Assembly: GCA_963995525.1 (NCBI GenBank)
Contig: OZ023206.1
Coordinates: 72,142,490-72,206,489 of the forward strand
Source: Escarpia spicata
Lineage: Eukaryota > Annelida > Polychaeta > Sabellida > Siboglinidae
Length of the DNA: 64,000 nt
Reading direction: 5' to 3'
Positions 25,467 through 32,265 of this stretch are shown here, one piece after another (position 1 is the first letter of the stretch; each line of letters begins with the position of its first letter). The notes below the pieces were generated by a model, which was given only the letters and a program-made list of their open reading frames with translations, did not search any database and was not told where the DNA came from. A program made the position numbers and the translations under genes.

Positions 25467-25670
25467 GACCGCGACAATGAAGGAACGTCGACGCTAGAGA
25501 AAGTGCCGATTGAGGAAATACTCGAGATGCAGCGAGAGGAGCTGTTGTCACGGCAACAGGAGGAGGAGCAGAAGAGGAAGGCTCTTCTTGAGCGCGGCAT
25601 AATGTTGTGTAACGACACGATACAGGACGACATTAGATGGTCTGTCGTCTTCAGAAATGAGAGGCACTGA
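25467..25670 (+). CDS. candidate terminal exon, coiled-coil protein
   Basis: The frame starts right after a good acceptor (pyrimidine tract CTCTGTCTTCCAG, AG at 25465-25466) and runs 67 codons from a GAC codon to a TGA stop at 25668-25670. The middle is a charged helix rich in Glu, Gln and Lys (EEILEMQREELLSRQQEEEQ), which fits a coiled coil. No start codon is needed if this is a last exon. It could be the 3' exon of a host gene, or of a DNA-transposon accessory protein with a similar helical tail. No upstream exon is recognisable in the window. It lies 0.8 kb from the Polinton insertion. Confidence 0.4.
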   Translation, partial: DRDNEGTSTLEKVPIEEILEMQREELLSRQQEEEQKRKALLERGIMLCNDTIQDDIRWSVVFRNERH

Positions 25671-26496
25671 ATTGGCTCTCAGAGGGTGAGTTCAAGACTT
25701 GATTTCGCAGTCCCAAATGTGTATAGCAGTATGTGTGGGTGGGGTGTTTGATTGTCACCTCATATCACAGGGGAATAACTTGCAACAGTGGTGCCACCTG
25801 ACACGTGGAATATGTATGAATGCACATTGATCCTATTTTCTAAAACAGAACAGGGCAGCATTGTGGTATTATCTTGGCAACTATGTCACATCAGTTAAAT
25901 TTGGGGAGTATTGCCTGTAGGTTTTAGAAGCCATTTTGGATCACTGGACATTTCAGATACCACACCACGTGTTGGTGGAGACGAGTGGAAGTTTTAACCA
26001 ATACAAAACATACACACTTATGAAACCACCTCGAGTATACAATGTTGTTGTGAGAATATAAATGGAAACAGTTATATCATGAAATTATTGTGGTAGAAGA
26101 AATGTGTCTGCTACCAATATTTCCTTCAATCGTTTGTTGATTTATGTATGAAAATAACGTGTTAAGAATGAGTAAATTTAACTGTATGTTGATTGACCAG
26201 TCCTAAGTTTTTGTTATCACATTAATTTTTTCAGATCACATGTTAGGAAGTGTTTAGACATTTGATTTAACAGGATCCTACAGTATACATAATACGCACC
26301 ATTATACATGTTATGTAACCACACATACTATGTATATAAGTATAGATATATGTATGTAATTGTATCTGCACACACAGGTACATGTATGTAAACACATTTT
26401 TGTATAAATATTAATTTAAACACAAAAAATGTGTTTTGTGTATTGAGAATATTTCTGCAACTAGACAGTTTAATCGTAATGTTTAACTTGGTTACT
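25671..26496. other. no gene; flank of the Polinton insertion
   Basis: AT-rich sequence up to the target site. No coding sequence recognised. Confidence 0.5.
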
Positions 26497-26502
26497 GTTA
26501 CA
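26497..26502. repeat. target site duplication, left
   Basis: GTTACA directly abuts the left inverted repeat and is repeated at 55022-55027 beside the right one. Six bases is the duplication length known for Polinton integrases. Confidence 0.9.
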
Positions 26503-26755
26503 AGTAGTATGGAGGATACACACACACGAAACCACGCCCCCTTTTGTATCTAGGTACGTGCATAAAAAACGTCAATTTCAAAATCGGGAACCTACTTATA
26601 ACAAAAAGATCAAAGGCTTTTTGGTAACCTGAGTGGAATCGGGAACCTAGTTATAAAAAACGTGATTGATGGCCTGTCACTTTTTGTGAATGACAGGCGC
26701 CCTCTAGCGATTAATAACAGCGTCCCTAGTTACGTGATAACGCCATCTAGCGATT
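26503..26755 (+). repeat. left terminal inverted repeat
   Basis: The outer 200 bp or so align with the reverse complement of the right end with few mismatches and one-base gaps. The inner part has iterations of a CGTCCCTAGTTACGTGATAA / CGCCATCTAGCGA module, present in more copies on the right. It begins 5'-AG, as known for Polintons. Confidence 0.9.
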
Positions 26756-26853
26756 AACCCAAGTCACACCTAGCGATCAACGTCCTAAGCGATCAACGAC
26801 TAGCGATCGAAGTGGTAACCACTCGTAGAAGCCGGCGTCTGATCCTGGGAGCG
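26756..26853. repeat. iterated CTAGCGATC motif and palindrome
   Basis: CTAGCGATCAACG-like units occur three to four times between the terminal repeat and the duplicated block, continuing the CTAGCGA motif of the repeat itself. They are followed by the palindrome GTGGTAACCAC (26811-26821). Such short iterations could bind a replication or integration protein; that role is an inference. This piece is single-copy. Confidence 0.55.
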
Positions 26854-26905
26854 CGTACGACTAGGGATCGAAAGTCCGAATCCGTACGTCGGCCCTATCC
26901 GTGAC

Positions 26906-26913
26906 TATATAAG
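26906..26913 (+). promoter_or_regulatory. TATA box of the NADAR gene
   Basis: TATATAAG, 35 bp before the ATG at 26941. It would place transcription start a few bases before the start codon. Repeated at 38917-38924. Confidence 0.6.
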
Positions 26914-26940
26914 CGGTAGCGGTTTTTATCGGTAGTAGTC

Positions 26941-27396
26941 ATGTTGTCATCGTCGGAACGTATAAAGTTTGGCGGTTCGCGCTCCTTCTTGTCGAATATG
27001 TACAGGTGCCGATTGACGGCGTACGGTCGGGTCTTCCGATCCGTCGAGCACGCCTATCAGTATAGGAAAGCGCTATTCAACGAAGACCTCGCATGCGCCG
27101 CGTGTATCAAAAGAGTGCGATCGCCCTACGCAGCGAAACGAATCAGTTACGGTATTCGAAAAAAGAGAACGGGAACCGAATGGAACGTCGTTAGGGTCGC
27201 CTGTATGAAGGGGCTGTTGATGAGTAAGTTCGGTGGGGAGTTGAAGGCCGAACTGTTGGCCACCGGGGACGCCGAATTGGTGGAGTGGGTGCCGAGTAGG
27301 GAGGGTTTCTGGGGTACCAGGATTGGTGACGTCGAGGGCGAGAACAAGCTCGGTAAACTGTTGATGGAGGTGCGCACCTTTTATAAAGACGCGTAA
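26941..27396 (+). CDS. NADAR domain protein
   Basis: 151 residues, all of it one NADAR domain. Visible family signatures in order: FLSNMY (16-21), SVEHAYQYRKAL (34-45), an AAKRI helix (64-68), EWNVVR (80-85), KFGGELKAELLATGDAELVEW (about 96-116), FWG (123-125) and GENKLGKLLMEVR (133-145). Characterised NADAR proteins are glycosidases that cleave ADP-ribose links, including removal of ADP-ribose from guanine in DNA, or N-glycosidic bonds of riboflavin precursors (YbiA type). It is the first gene inside the element and has its own TATA box. A NADAR gene is not part of the Polinton core set; a role in reversing host ADP-ribosylation is an inference. The domain call is firm, the substrate unknown. 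Confidence 0.9.
   Translation: MLSSSERIKFGGSRSFLSNMYRCRLTAYGRVFRSVEHAYQYRKALFNEDLACAACIKRVRSPYAAKRISYGIRKKRTGTEWNVVRVACMKGLLMSKFGGELKAELLATGDAELVEWVPSREGFWGTRIGDVEGENKLGKLLMEVRTFYKDA
27382..27388 (+). promoter_or_regulatory. TATA-like box of the ATPase gene
   Basis: TATAAAG overlaps the end of the NADAR frame, 43 bp before the ATPase ATG. The repeat copy is at 39393-39399. Confidence 0.45.
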
Positions 27397-27424
27397 AAAA
27401 CATCAGCCAGTATCAGTCGTGAAA

Positions 27425-28060
27425 ATGGGCGGACCGTTGTTGAAGCATCCGTTTACGTGTATAGTATCAGGGCCTACGGGATGCGGTAAGACGACGTTCG
27501 TCGACCGTCTGATACGAAGCGCTATGATCGATCCGGCGCCCGAAAAAGTCCTGTGGTGTTACGGGCAGTGGCAGCCCGCCTACGCGTCTATGTCTCCGGA
27601 AATAGAGTTCGTAGACGGCCTGCCGACTACGACGTATTTAGACGGTAAAAAGAGGACGCTTTTAGTACTCGACGACCTCATGGAGGAAGCCGATAGCGGG
27701 GTGACGGCGCTATTTACTAAAAAAAGTCATCATTGTAATACGTCGGTCGTACAACTCCGACAGAACATGTTTCCGAAAGGGAGCGAAAACCGCACAATCA
27801 GCCTGAACGCCCAATTCCTGGCACTATTTAAGAACCCCCGAGACGTTGGTCAAGTAGGTCACCTTGCGAAACAGATGTATCCGGGAGAGGTCAAGTACAT
27901 GATAGAGTCTTTCAAAGACGCGACGTCGACGGCGTACGGCTATCTCTTCGTCGACCTGAAACAGGAAACGGAAGAGTACATGCGCCTGCGTACGTGTATA
28001 TTTCCGGACGACCCCCTTCAGTACGTCTACGTACGGAAGGGTGGTGGTGGTCAACTATAA
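27425..28060 (+). CDS. FtsK/HerA-type genome packaging ATPase
   Basis: 211 residues from the ATG at 27425; an upstream GTG at 27419 also keeps the frame but is not a usual eukaryotic start. The Walker A motif GPTGCGKT lies at residues 16-23. Walker B is the TLLVLDDLM stretch near residues 79-87. The later region with ENRTISLNAQFLALFKNPRD is typical of the A32-like ATPases of Polintons and related viruses. In those viruses the protein pumps the genome into the preformed capsid. It lies 28 bp downstream of the NADAR stop and carries all expected motifs, so it looks functional. Confidence 0.92.
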   Translation: MGGPLLKHPFTCIVSGPTGCGKTTFVDRLIRSAMIDPAPEKVLWCYGQWQPAYASMSPEIEFVDGLPTTTYLDGKKRTLLVLDDLMEEADSGVTALFTKKSHHCNTSVVQLRQNMFPKGSENRTISLNAQFLALFKNPRDVGQVGHLAKQMYPGEVKYMIESFKDATSTAYGYLFVDLKQETEEYMRLRTCIFPDDPLQYVYVRKGGGGQL

Positions 28061-28061
28061 G
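28056..28061 (+). promoter_or_regulatory. TATA-like box before the 137-residue gene
   Basis: TATAAG overlaps the ATPase stop codon and lies 41 bp before the next ATG. Repeat copy at 40067-40072. Confidence 0.4.
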
Positions 28062-28096
28062 TAGAGAGGGACGTCGCCGCGTACGCATTAGTCGGT

Positions 28097-28510
28097 ATGA
28101 CGGGAAGACGCGCGGTGGTAGCGGCGAAGCGACGACCGAAGGCGGCCACGACGACGTTTTCGGAGCAACGCCTGAAGAGACACATTTTCGCCCTGCAGTT
28201 GATGGATAGACAGAAGCGGAACGTAGATCTGCGAAAAGCCGTGCTCGCCCACTCGGAGGTCGGTCTCATATGTAGTCTATGCGATTGCGCGTACACTATT
28301 CTGAGAGGGAACGTGAAGGTGTCGCCGAAGCAGAAACGCGTGTTGACGAAATACAGAGATCACCTGCGTGACTTGGTCAACAAACGAATTCCGGTGAAGC
28401 GGAAGCGAGCCATCTTGCAAACGGGGGCGGGTGGTTTTCTGACGGCCCTACTAGCGCCGATAGCGAGCACCGTTTTCCTGCCACTACTCAAACAGTTCAT
28501 CGGGGGTTAA
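28097..28510 (+). CDS. small basic conserved Polinton protein with hydrophobic C-terminus
   Basis: 137 residues. The first 105 are strongly basic and helical (RLKRHIFALQLMDRQKR, then KVSPKQKRVLTKYRDHL). The C-terminus is a glycine-rich hydrophobic segment (GAGGFLTALLAPIAS, about 109-123) ending LLKQFIGG. The same basic-then-GGFL architecture recurs in unannotated small proteins of other animal Polintons as I remember them; the function is not established. It could be a minor virion component or a membrane-active peptide. It sits between ATPase and the 241-residue gene with a 3-bp gap to the latter. Confidence 0.75.
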   Translation: MTGRRAVVAAKRRPKAATTTFSEQRLKRHIFALQLMDRQKRNVDLRKAVLAHSEVGLICSLCDCAYTILRGNVKVSPKQKRVLTKYRDHLRDLVNKRIPVKRKRAILQTGAGGFLTALLAPIASTVFLPLLKQFIGG

Positions 28511-28513
28511 TCG

Positions 28514-29239
28514 ATGCAGTACGCGAAGAAGATGGCGTTGGTCGACCCGCGATTGGTGGAAAGTCTCCTTCAACCGCAGCAGCAGTCGAGCAGCAGCACC
28601 CCCCGATCACGTGTACTGAGTAGCCTGGACAGCGACATGAAAGATATTCTAGAGCGATCAGATTTATCCGAACGCGATAAGGTGGTGTCGTACAATCAGC
28701 TGCTGAGTCGCTACAACACTATAGAGGCGGCTCGAACGGCGCAACCGGTACGCGTGTCGATGGTCAACGCCGACGGCGGCGAGATACCGCCGCAGACCAC
28801 GGCGGCGGCGCCACCATCGTCGGAGGCCGTAGAGCGCGAAATCGTAGCCAGCATGCCGAAAACGCTGAAAGGGAAGGCGAGTCTACTTATTGCGAAAATG
28901 AAAGCCGATCCCTTGTGTCGATGGAACGAACGCGGCGAATTCGTGTACGACGGTGAAACGATCGCGGGGAGTAACATGGTCGATCTAGTGAACGATCTCA
29001 TGCGAACGAGAACGAAGACGACGCAGCCCTTAGGATGGCGCGCTTTCGGGTTGAGTATGAAGGGTATGAACATTCCTATGGAGTTCGTCGGCAACCCGCG
29101 CTATCGGGAGTACATGGAGCGACGGCGGCGGCGGTCAAGAGAAGGAGAGGAGGAGACGGGATCGGTCAGTTCAGCGGGAAAGGCGGTGCGAAGACGACGT
29201 TCTAGAAAGAGAGCGTTGGACGGTTGGGAATCGATGTGA
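28514..29239 (+). CDS. conserved Polinton protein of unknown function
   Basis: 241 residues. Opening helix with DPRLVESLL, a Ser/Gln/Pro-rich stretch, a charged helix (MKDILERSDLSERDKVVSYN), a second low-complexity stretch (about 85-105), then a compact block (about 113-200) with KGKASLLIAKM, CRWNERGEFVYDGETI, GSNMVDLVNDLMR and a final IPMEFVGNPRY motif. The tail is Arg/Ser-rich. The W-N-x-x-GE and GSNxVDLxND pattern is one I associate with a gene found next to the ATPase in other Polintons, but no function is known to me. It starts 3 bp after the previous stop and is probably cotranscribed. Confidence 0.75.
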   Translation: MQYAKKMALVDPRLVESLLQPQQQSSSSTPRSRVLSSLDSDMKDILERSDLSERDKVVSYNQLLSRYNTIEAARTAQPVRVSMVNADGGEIPPQTTAAAPPSSEAVEREIVASMPKTLKGKASLLIAKMKADPLCRWNERGEFVYDGETIAGSNMVDLVNDLMRTRTKTTQPLGWRAFGLSMKGMNIPMEFVGNPRYREYMERRRRRSREGEEETGSVSSAGKAVRRRRSRKRALDGWESM

Positions 29240-29241
29240 CG

Positions 29242-29427
29242 ATGCCGTCAATACAACGAACGGTCGCCGTCGTCGGTCTCATCGTCATCACGGTTATCGC
29301 TCTCTATATAATAGTCGTCGTTCGTCGATCGTCGTCGTCGTCGTCGTCATGGTGTCCGGGTGGAGTCGTCGTCGTCCAAAACGAAACCTTCGAAAACGAA
29401 ACGACGATGACGACGACGCTGAACTGA
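29242..29427 (+). CDS. small single-pass membrane protein overlapping the integrase
   Basis: 61 residues from the ATG at 29242; an in-frame TTG at 29224 gives no better start. A hydrophobic segment (VAVVGLIVITVIALYIIVVV, about 7-26) is followed by Arg-Arg, a Ser run and a short tail. It starts 2 bp after the previous stop and overlaps the integrase start by 79 bp in another frame. It could be a real membrane protein or a by-product of the GTC-rich DNA; the strong hydrophobicity and tight spacing favour the former. Confidence 0.5.
   Translation: MPSIQRTVAVVGLIVITVIALYIIVVVRRSSSSSSSWCPGGVVVVQNETFENETTMTTTLN
29305..29312 (+). promoter_or_regulatory. TATA-like box before integrase
   Basis: TATATAAT, 44 bp before the integrase ATG and inside the membrane-protein frame. 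Repeat copy at 41316-41323. Confidence 0.4.
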
Positions 29428-30491
29428 ATGAACTCTACTTCGATCCGAAACGAGCGGGGAGTTACGGAGGTGTCGACGCGTTGCACCGGGCGTCAAAGGG
29501 GGGTCGACGACGCCCGGATGTCGAGAGGTGGCTAGCGGCGCAGGACGCTTATACTCTACACAAACCGGTTAAAAGACGTTTCAAACGACGTTGCGTTATC
29601 GTGGGCGGTCAAAACCAGCAGTGGCAAGCTGATCTGGTCGATCTGACTAGGTTAAAAAAACACAACGACGGTATAACATTTCTATTGACGGTCATCGACG
29701 TGTTTTCGAAGCGGGCGTGGTGCGTTCCGTTGAAGAATAAGTCCGGCGCATCGCTCGTCGCGGCCTTCGAGCGTCTGCTGAACGACGCGCCGCCGCCGAA
29801 CGCGCTGCAGACCGATAAGGGGACCGAGTTTCTGAATCGACCCCTGCAAACGTTCCTAAAGAGTCGCGGCGTTCATCATTTCGTGACGCATAACGAGGAG
29901 ACTAAAGCGAGCGTCGTGGAACGCTTCAATAGGACTTTGAAAACGCGCATGTGGCGTTATTTAACGAAACACGAGACGCTGCGCTACGTAGAGGCGTTAA
30001 CGGATTTCGTGCATTCGTACAACAACGCCTATCATCGAAGCATCGGTAGGACGCCGGCGAGCGTCGACGCGACGAATCAGGAGGACGTATGGCAACGCCT
30101 GTACGGCGGCGGCGGCGGCGGCGGCGGTGGTATGGGGAAAAAACCGAAACTTCGCGAAGGAGATCGCGTGCGTATCAGTAAGACGAGGGGTCAATTAAAA
30201 AAAGGATACATGCCTAATTGGAGCGAGGAGCTCTTCACCGTCGTAGAGGTGCATCCGTCCGAACCCCCCGTTTATCGCCTGAAGGACGACGCGGGGACAC
30301 CGGTAGAGGGCGCCTTCTACGAACAGGAAGTACAACGCGTAGTCGTTCCGAAGGACAAACTGTATCGAGTGGAGGCGGTTCTGCAGCGGCGTCGTCGTCG
30401 CGGCGGCGGCTCGGAGGCGCTCGTGAAATGGAGCGGTTACCCGGCCTCCTTCAACAGTTGGATCGACGCCGCGGCGCTCGTGGACCTATAG
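29349..30491 (+). CDS. retroviral-type integrase with chromodomain
   Basis: 380 residues. A basic and acidic N-terminus is followed by the LAAQDAYTLHKP block common in Polinton integrases. The RNase H-fold core has D95 (QADLVDL), D156 (LQTDKGTEF) and E191 (ASVVERFNRTLK), a DDE triad with about 35 residues between the last two. A run of nine Gly (233-241 or so) links to an SH3-like region (EGDRVRISKTRGQLKKGY) and a C-terminal chromodomain (about 336-378, LVKWSGYPASFNSWI). The enzyme joins element ends to host DNA, and the 6-bp target repeat is its product. Chromodomains bind methylated histone tails and can steer integration. No classical HHCC finger is evident. All catalytic residues are present. 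Confidence 0.93.
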   Translation: MVSGWSRRRPKRNLRKRNDDDDDAELNELYFDPKRAGSYGGVDALHRASKGGRRRPDVERWLAAQDAYTLHKPVKRRFKRRCVIVGGQNQQWQADLVDLTRLKKHNDGITFLLTVIDVFSKRAWCVPLKNKSGASLVAAFERLLNDAPPPNALQTDKGTEFLNRPLQTFLKSRGVHHFVTHNEETKASVVERFNRTLKTRMWRYLTKHETLRYVEALTDFVHSYNNAYHRSIGRTPASVDATNQEDVWQRLYGGGGGGGGGMGKKPKLREGDRVRISKTRGQLKKGYMPNWSEELFTVVEVHPSEPPVYRLKDDAGTPVEGAFYEQEVQRVVVPKDKLYRVEAVLQRRRRRGGGSEALVKWSGYPASFNSWIDAAALVDL

Positions 30492-30492
30492 C

Positions 30493-30792
30493 ATGCGTTG
30501 GACGCGTCACGAGGAATGCTGGCGACTGCACGAGTCGTGCTTATGCGGGGGAACGTCGCTCCTCCCGTATAAGGGGCCCTGCTGTACCCGCAGACCGCAG
30601 TGGCGCTATGGAGGCGAGGGACGAACAGCAGCAGCCGAAGCAGAAGAAGAAGACTACCAAAGAGGACTCCGTCGACGCCGCTACTGGTACAGAGAAGTCG
30701 ACGACGACTACCAACGAGGACTCCGTCGACGCCGTCGAGAACGCCGACGACTCCACCGTCCACGAACCCGATCCATGGCGGCTCTGCGGTAA
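30493..30792 (+). CDS. possible small Cys-rich frame (doubtful)
   Basis: 99 codons starting 1 bp after the integrase stop. The first 42 residues are rich in Cys, Trp and His (EECWRLHESCLCGG, GPCCTRRPQW); after 30608 the frame is only the shadow of the membrane-protein gene in another frame. The single base difference between the two repeat copies is silent in this frame (Cys16, TGC/TGT). It may be part of a spliced gene, or nothing. Confidence 0.25.
   Translation: MRWTRHEECWRLHESCLCGGTSLLPYKGPCCTRRPQWRYGGEGRTAAAEAEEEDYQRGLRRRRYWYREVDDDYQRGLRRRRRERRRLHRPRTRSMAALR
30568..30573 (+). promoter_or_regulatory. TATA-like box before the 131-residue gene
   Basis: TATAAG, 40 bp before the ATG at 30608. 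Repeat copy at 42579-42584. Confidence 0.4.
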
Positions 30793-31003
30793 CGAATGCC
30801 CAAAGGCCGAAATCGTATTCCTCTGCCAGGTCATCGTCCTGTACTTCGTCATCGCCGTTAGTATATACAATTTAACGCGGGGTCAAGGCGACTCCAATCT
30901 GTGGACGGCGCTGTTGAGCAGCTGTCTCGGTTATCTGCTCCCGAGTCCGTCTATGAGCGGCGGCGGCGGTCGACGACGACGAGACGATGGCGGTATCGTC
31001 TGA
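30608..31003 (+). CDS. small membrane protein, conserved in Polintons
   Basis: 131 residues from the ATG at 30608. The first 60 are hydrophilic and carry two near-identical KEDSVDA/NEDSVDA repeats. Then comes a cysteine pair (CGNEC), a transmembrane helix (IVFLCQVIVLYFVIAVSIY, about 75-93), an N-L-T site, and a second hydrophobic block (LWTALLSSCLGYLLPSP). The VxLYFVIxxSxxNLT...LWxALLSSxLGYLLPxP arrangement recurs in Polintons as I recall, with no known function. The 3' end overlaps the penton start by 17 bp. A longer frame starting at 30218 inside the integrase is probably not the real start. Confidence 0.75.
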   Translation: MEARDEQQQPKQKKKTTKEDSVDAATGTEKSTTTTNEDSVDAVENADDSTVHEPDPWRLCGNECPKAEIVFLCQVIVLYFVIAVSIYNLTRGQGDSNLWTALLSSCLGYLLPSPSMSGGGGRRRRDDGGIV

Positions 31004-31853
31004 CTTTTACCTGACGCTACCGAGCAACGCGTCTACGAAGCGGCACCCCGAAAATACGTTGACGCACTACATCACGACGCTGCCGCGACGTTTCGACCTG
31101 GCCGGCGGAGAATGGGAATGCGGACTGGTGACGCTACAGTACCCGCACACGTGGTACAACGTGAGAGAGGCGGATGCCACCTTCTACCTGTCGGCGCCCC
31201 GAGGTGAGGCGGGTCTTTTCACGACCATGGACGGTATCGGAATATACCGAAAGGGTACGATTGGTCACGGTTTCTACAACAACGTTTTCGTGCTACTGCG
31301 CGAGATCAACGAGGCGCTAAGGAAATTGTGGACCGATAAGGTGAGGGTGTATCTAGAGTACAGCGGCGTCTCTAACCGAATGACGCTGCGTATGACGGCG
31401 GGTGTCGCCTTTACCCTACCCGATACGAGCCTTCTGAAGAGCGTGCTAGGTTTCCATAAGAACGTTATCGTAAGTCCGCCGATGATGGGTCCCGACCCGG
31501 AAGTCGTCGTTATCGAGACCACCCCCGCCTCGTACACGTTCGCGTACGAAGGTCGAAATACGGTGGATATGAAGGCGGGCGTCGACACCCTGTACGTGTA
31601 CACGGATCTCGTGGAATCGCGCGTCGTTGGCGACGTGTACGCGCCGCTTCTTCGAAATATCGCCGTCTTCGGTACGAACGGTAGCGTTATTTCGGAAACG
31701 TTCGATCGCGTCCAATACGTGAGGCTGCTGCGGCATCAATTCGATACGATCGAGGTCGATATAAGAGACGATTGCGGTCAACCGATACCATTCGAGCGGG
31801 GGAAGCTAGTGGCGACGCTTCACATCAGACGCTGTAAATCGAGATTGTTTTAA
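30987..31853 (+). CDS. penton-like minor capsid protein
   Basis: 288 residues, a normal size for the Polinton minor capsid protein (single jelly roll, predicted to form the capsid vertices). Family-like features: the opening DFYLTLPSNAS with FPENTL-type continuation, the FDLAGGEWECGLVTLQYP block (37-54), YNNVFVLLREINEAL, an LLKSVLGF block and the closing VRLLRHQFDTIEVDIRDDCGQPIPFERGK, where strand-rich sequence ends the fold. It overlaps the preceding gene by 17 bp and is followed 2 bp later by the pVI-like frame. It is intact. Confidence 0.85.
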   Translation: MAVSSDFYLTLPSNASTKRHPENTLTHYITTLPRRFDLAGGEWECGLVTLQYPHTWYNVREADATFYLSAPRGEAGLFTTMDGIGIYRKGTIGHGFYNNVFVLLREINEALRKLWTDKVRVYLEYSGVSNRMTLRMTAGVAFTLPDTSLLKSVLGFHKNVIVSPPMMGPDPEVVVIETTPASYTFAYEGRNTVDMKAGVDTLYVYTDLVESRVVGDVYAPLLRNIAVFGTNGSVISETFDRVQYVRLLRHQFDTIEVDIRDDCGQPIPFERGKLVATLHIRRCKSRLF

Positions 31854-31855
31854 CC

Positions 31856-32263
31856 ATGCCGAACCCGTACGAGGACTATTACGTTCGATAGGTAGGCGGT
31901 CAACTACCGGTATTCATCGGCAGTCGAGGTCAGCGAGGACACGGTCTGGGTAATATCTTCGGGAGCCTGTTTCGAAGCGTCATGCCGCTTTTTAAGAGAG
32001 GCGCCATGGCGTTGGGAAAACGCGCGCTCAAAACCGGCGTGAACGTGGCGCGGGACGTCGTCGGCGGCGGCAATCTGAAAGCGTCGGTAAAACGACGCGC
32101 GAAGGAGGCCGGCGTCGATCTTCTCGACGGCCTATTGAAAGGGCCGGCGCCGAAGAAGAGACGGGTGAAAAAAAGACCGCCTATAAAGAAGCAGCGTCGA
32201 ACGGCGACGACCGTCAGTAGACGGAAGAGAGGACGTCGACCGGTCGATATATTCGACGCGTAA
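31856..32263 (+). pseudogene. pVI-like minor virion protein interrupted by in-frame TAG
   Basis: The frame opens with ATG at 31856, 2 bp after the penton stop, reads 11 codons ending YYVR, meets TAG at 31889-31891 and stays open to the stop at 32261-32263. An internal ATG at 31982 gives 93 residues. The block just after the TAG (QRGHGLGNIFGSLFRS, then PLFKRGAMALGKRALKTG) is the conserved N-terminal part of the Polinton minor virion protein often compared with adenovirus pVI. The C-terminus is Lys/Arg-rich (PAPKKRRVKKRPP). From the internal ATG the glycine-rich leader is lost. A nonsense mutation fits best; stop readthrough or a spliced start cannot be excluded. The same TAG is in copy 2. Confidence 0.75.
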
Positions 32264-32265
32264 CG

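Noticed and set aside
30218..31003. 261-codon frame starting inside the integrase
   Set aside because: The first 130 codons are an Arg/Gly-rich shadow of the integrase; only the part from 30608 looks like a protein.
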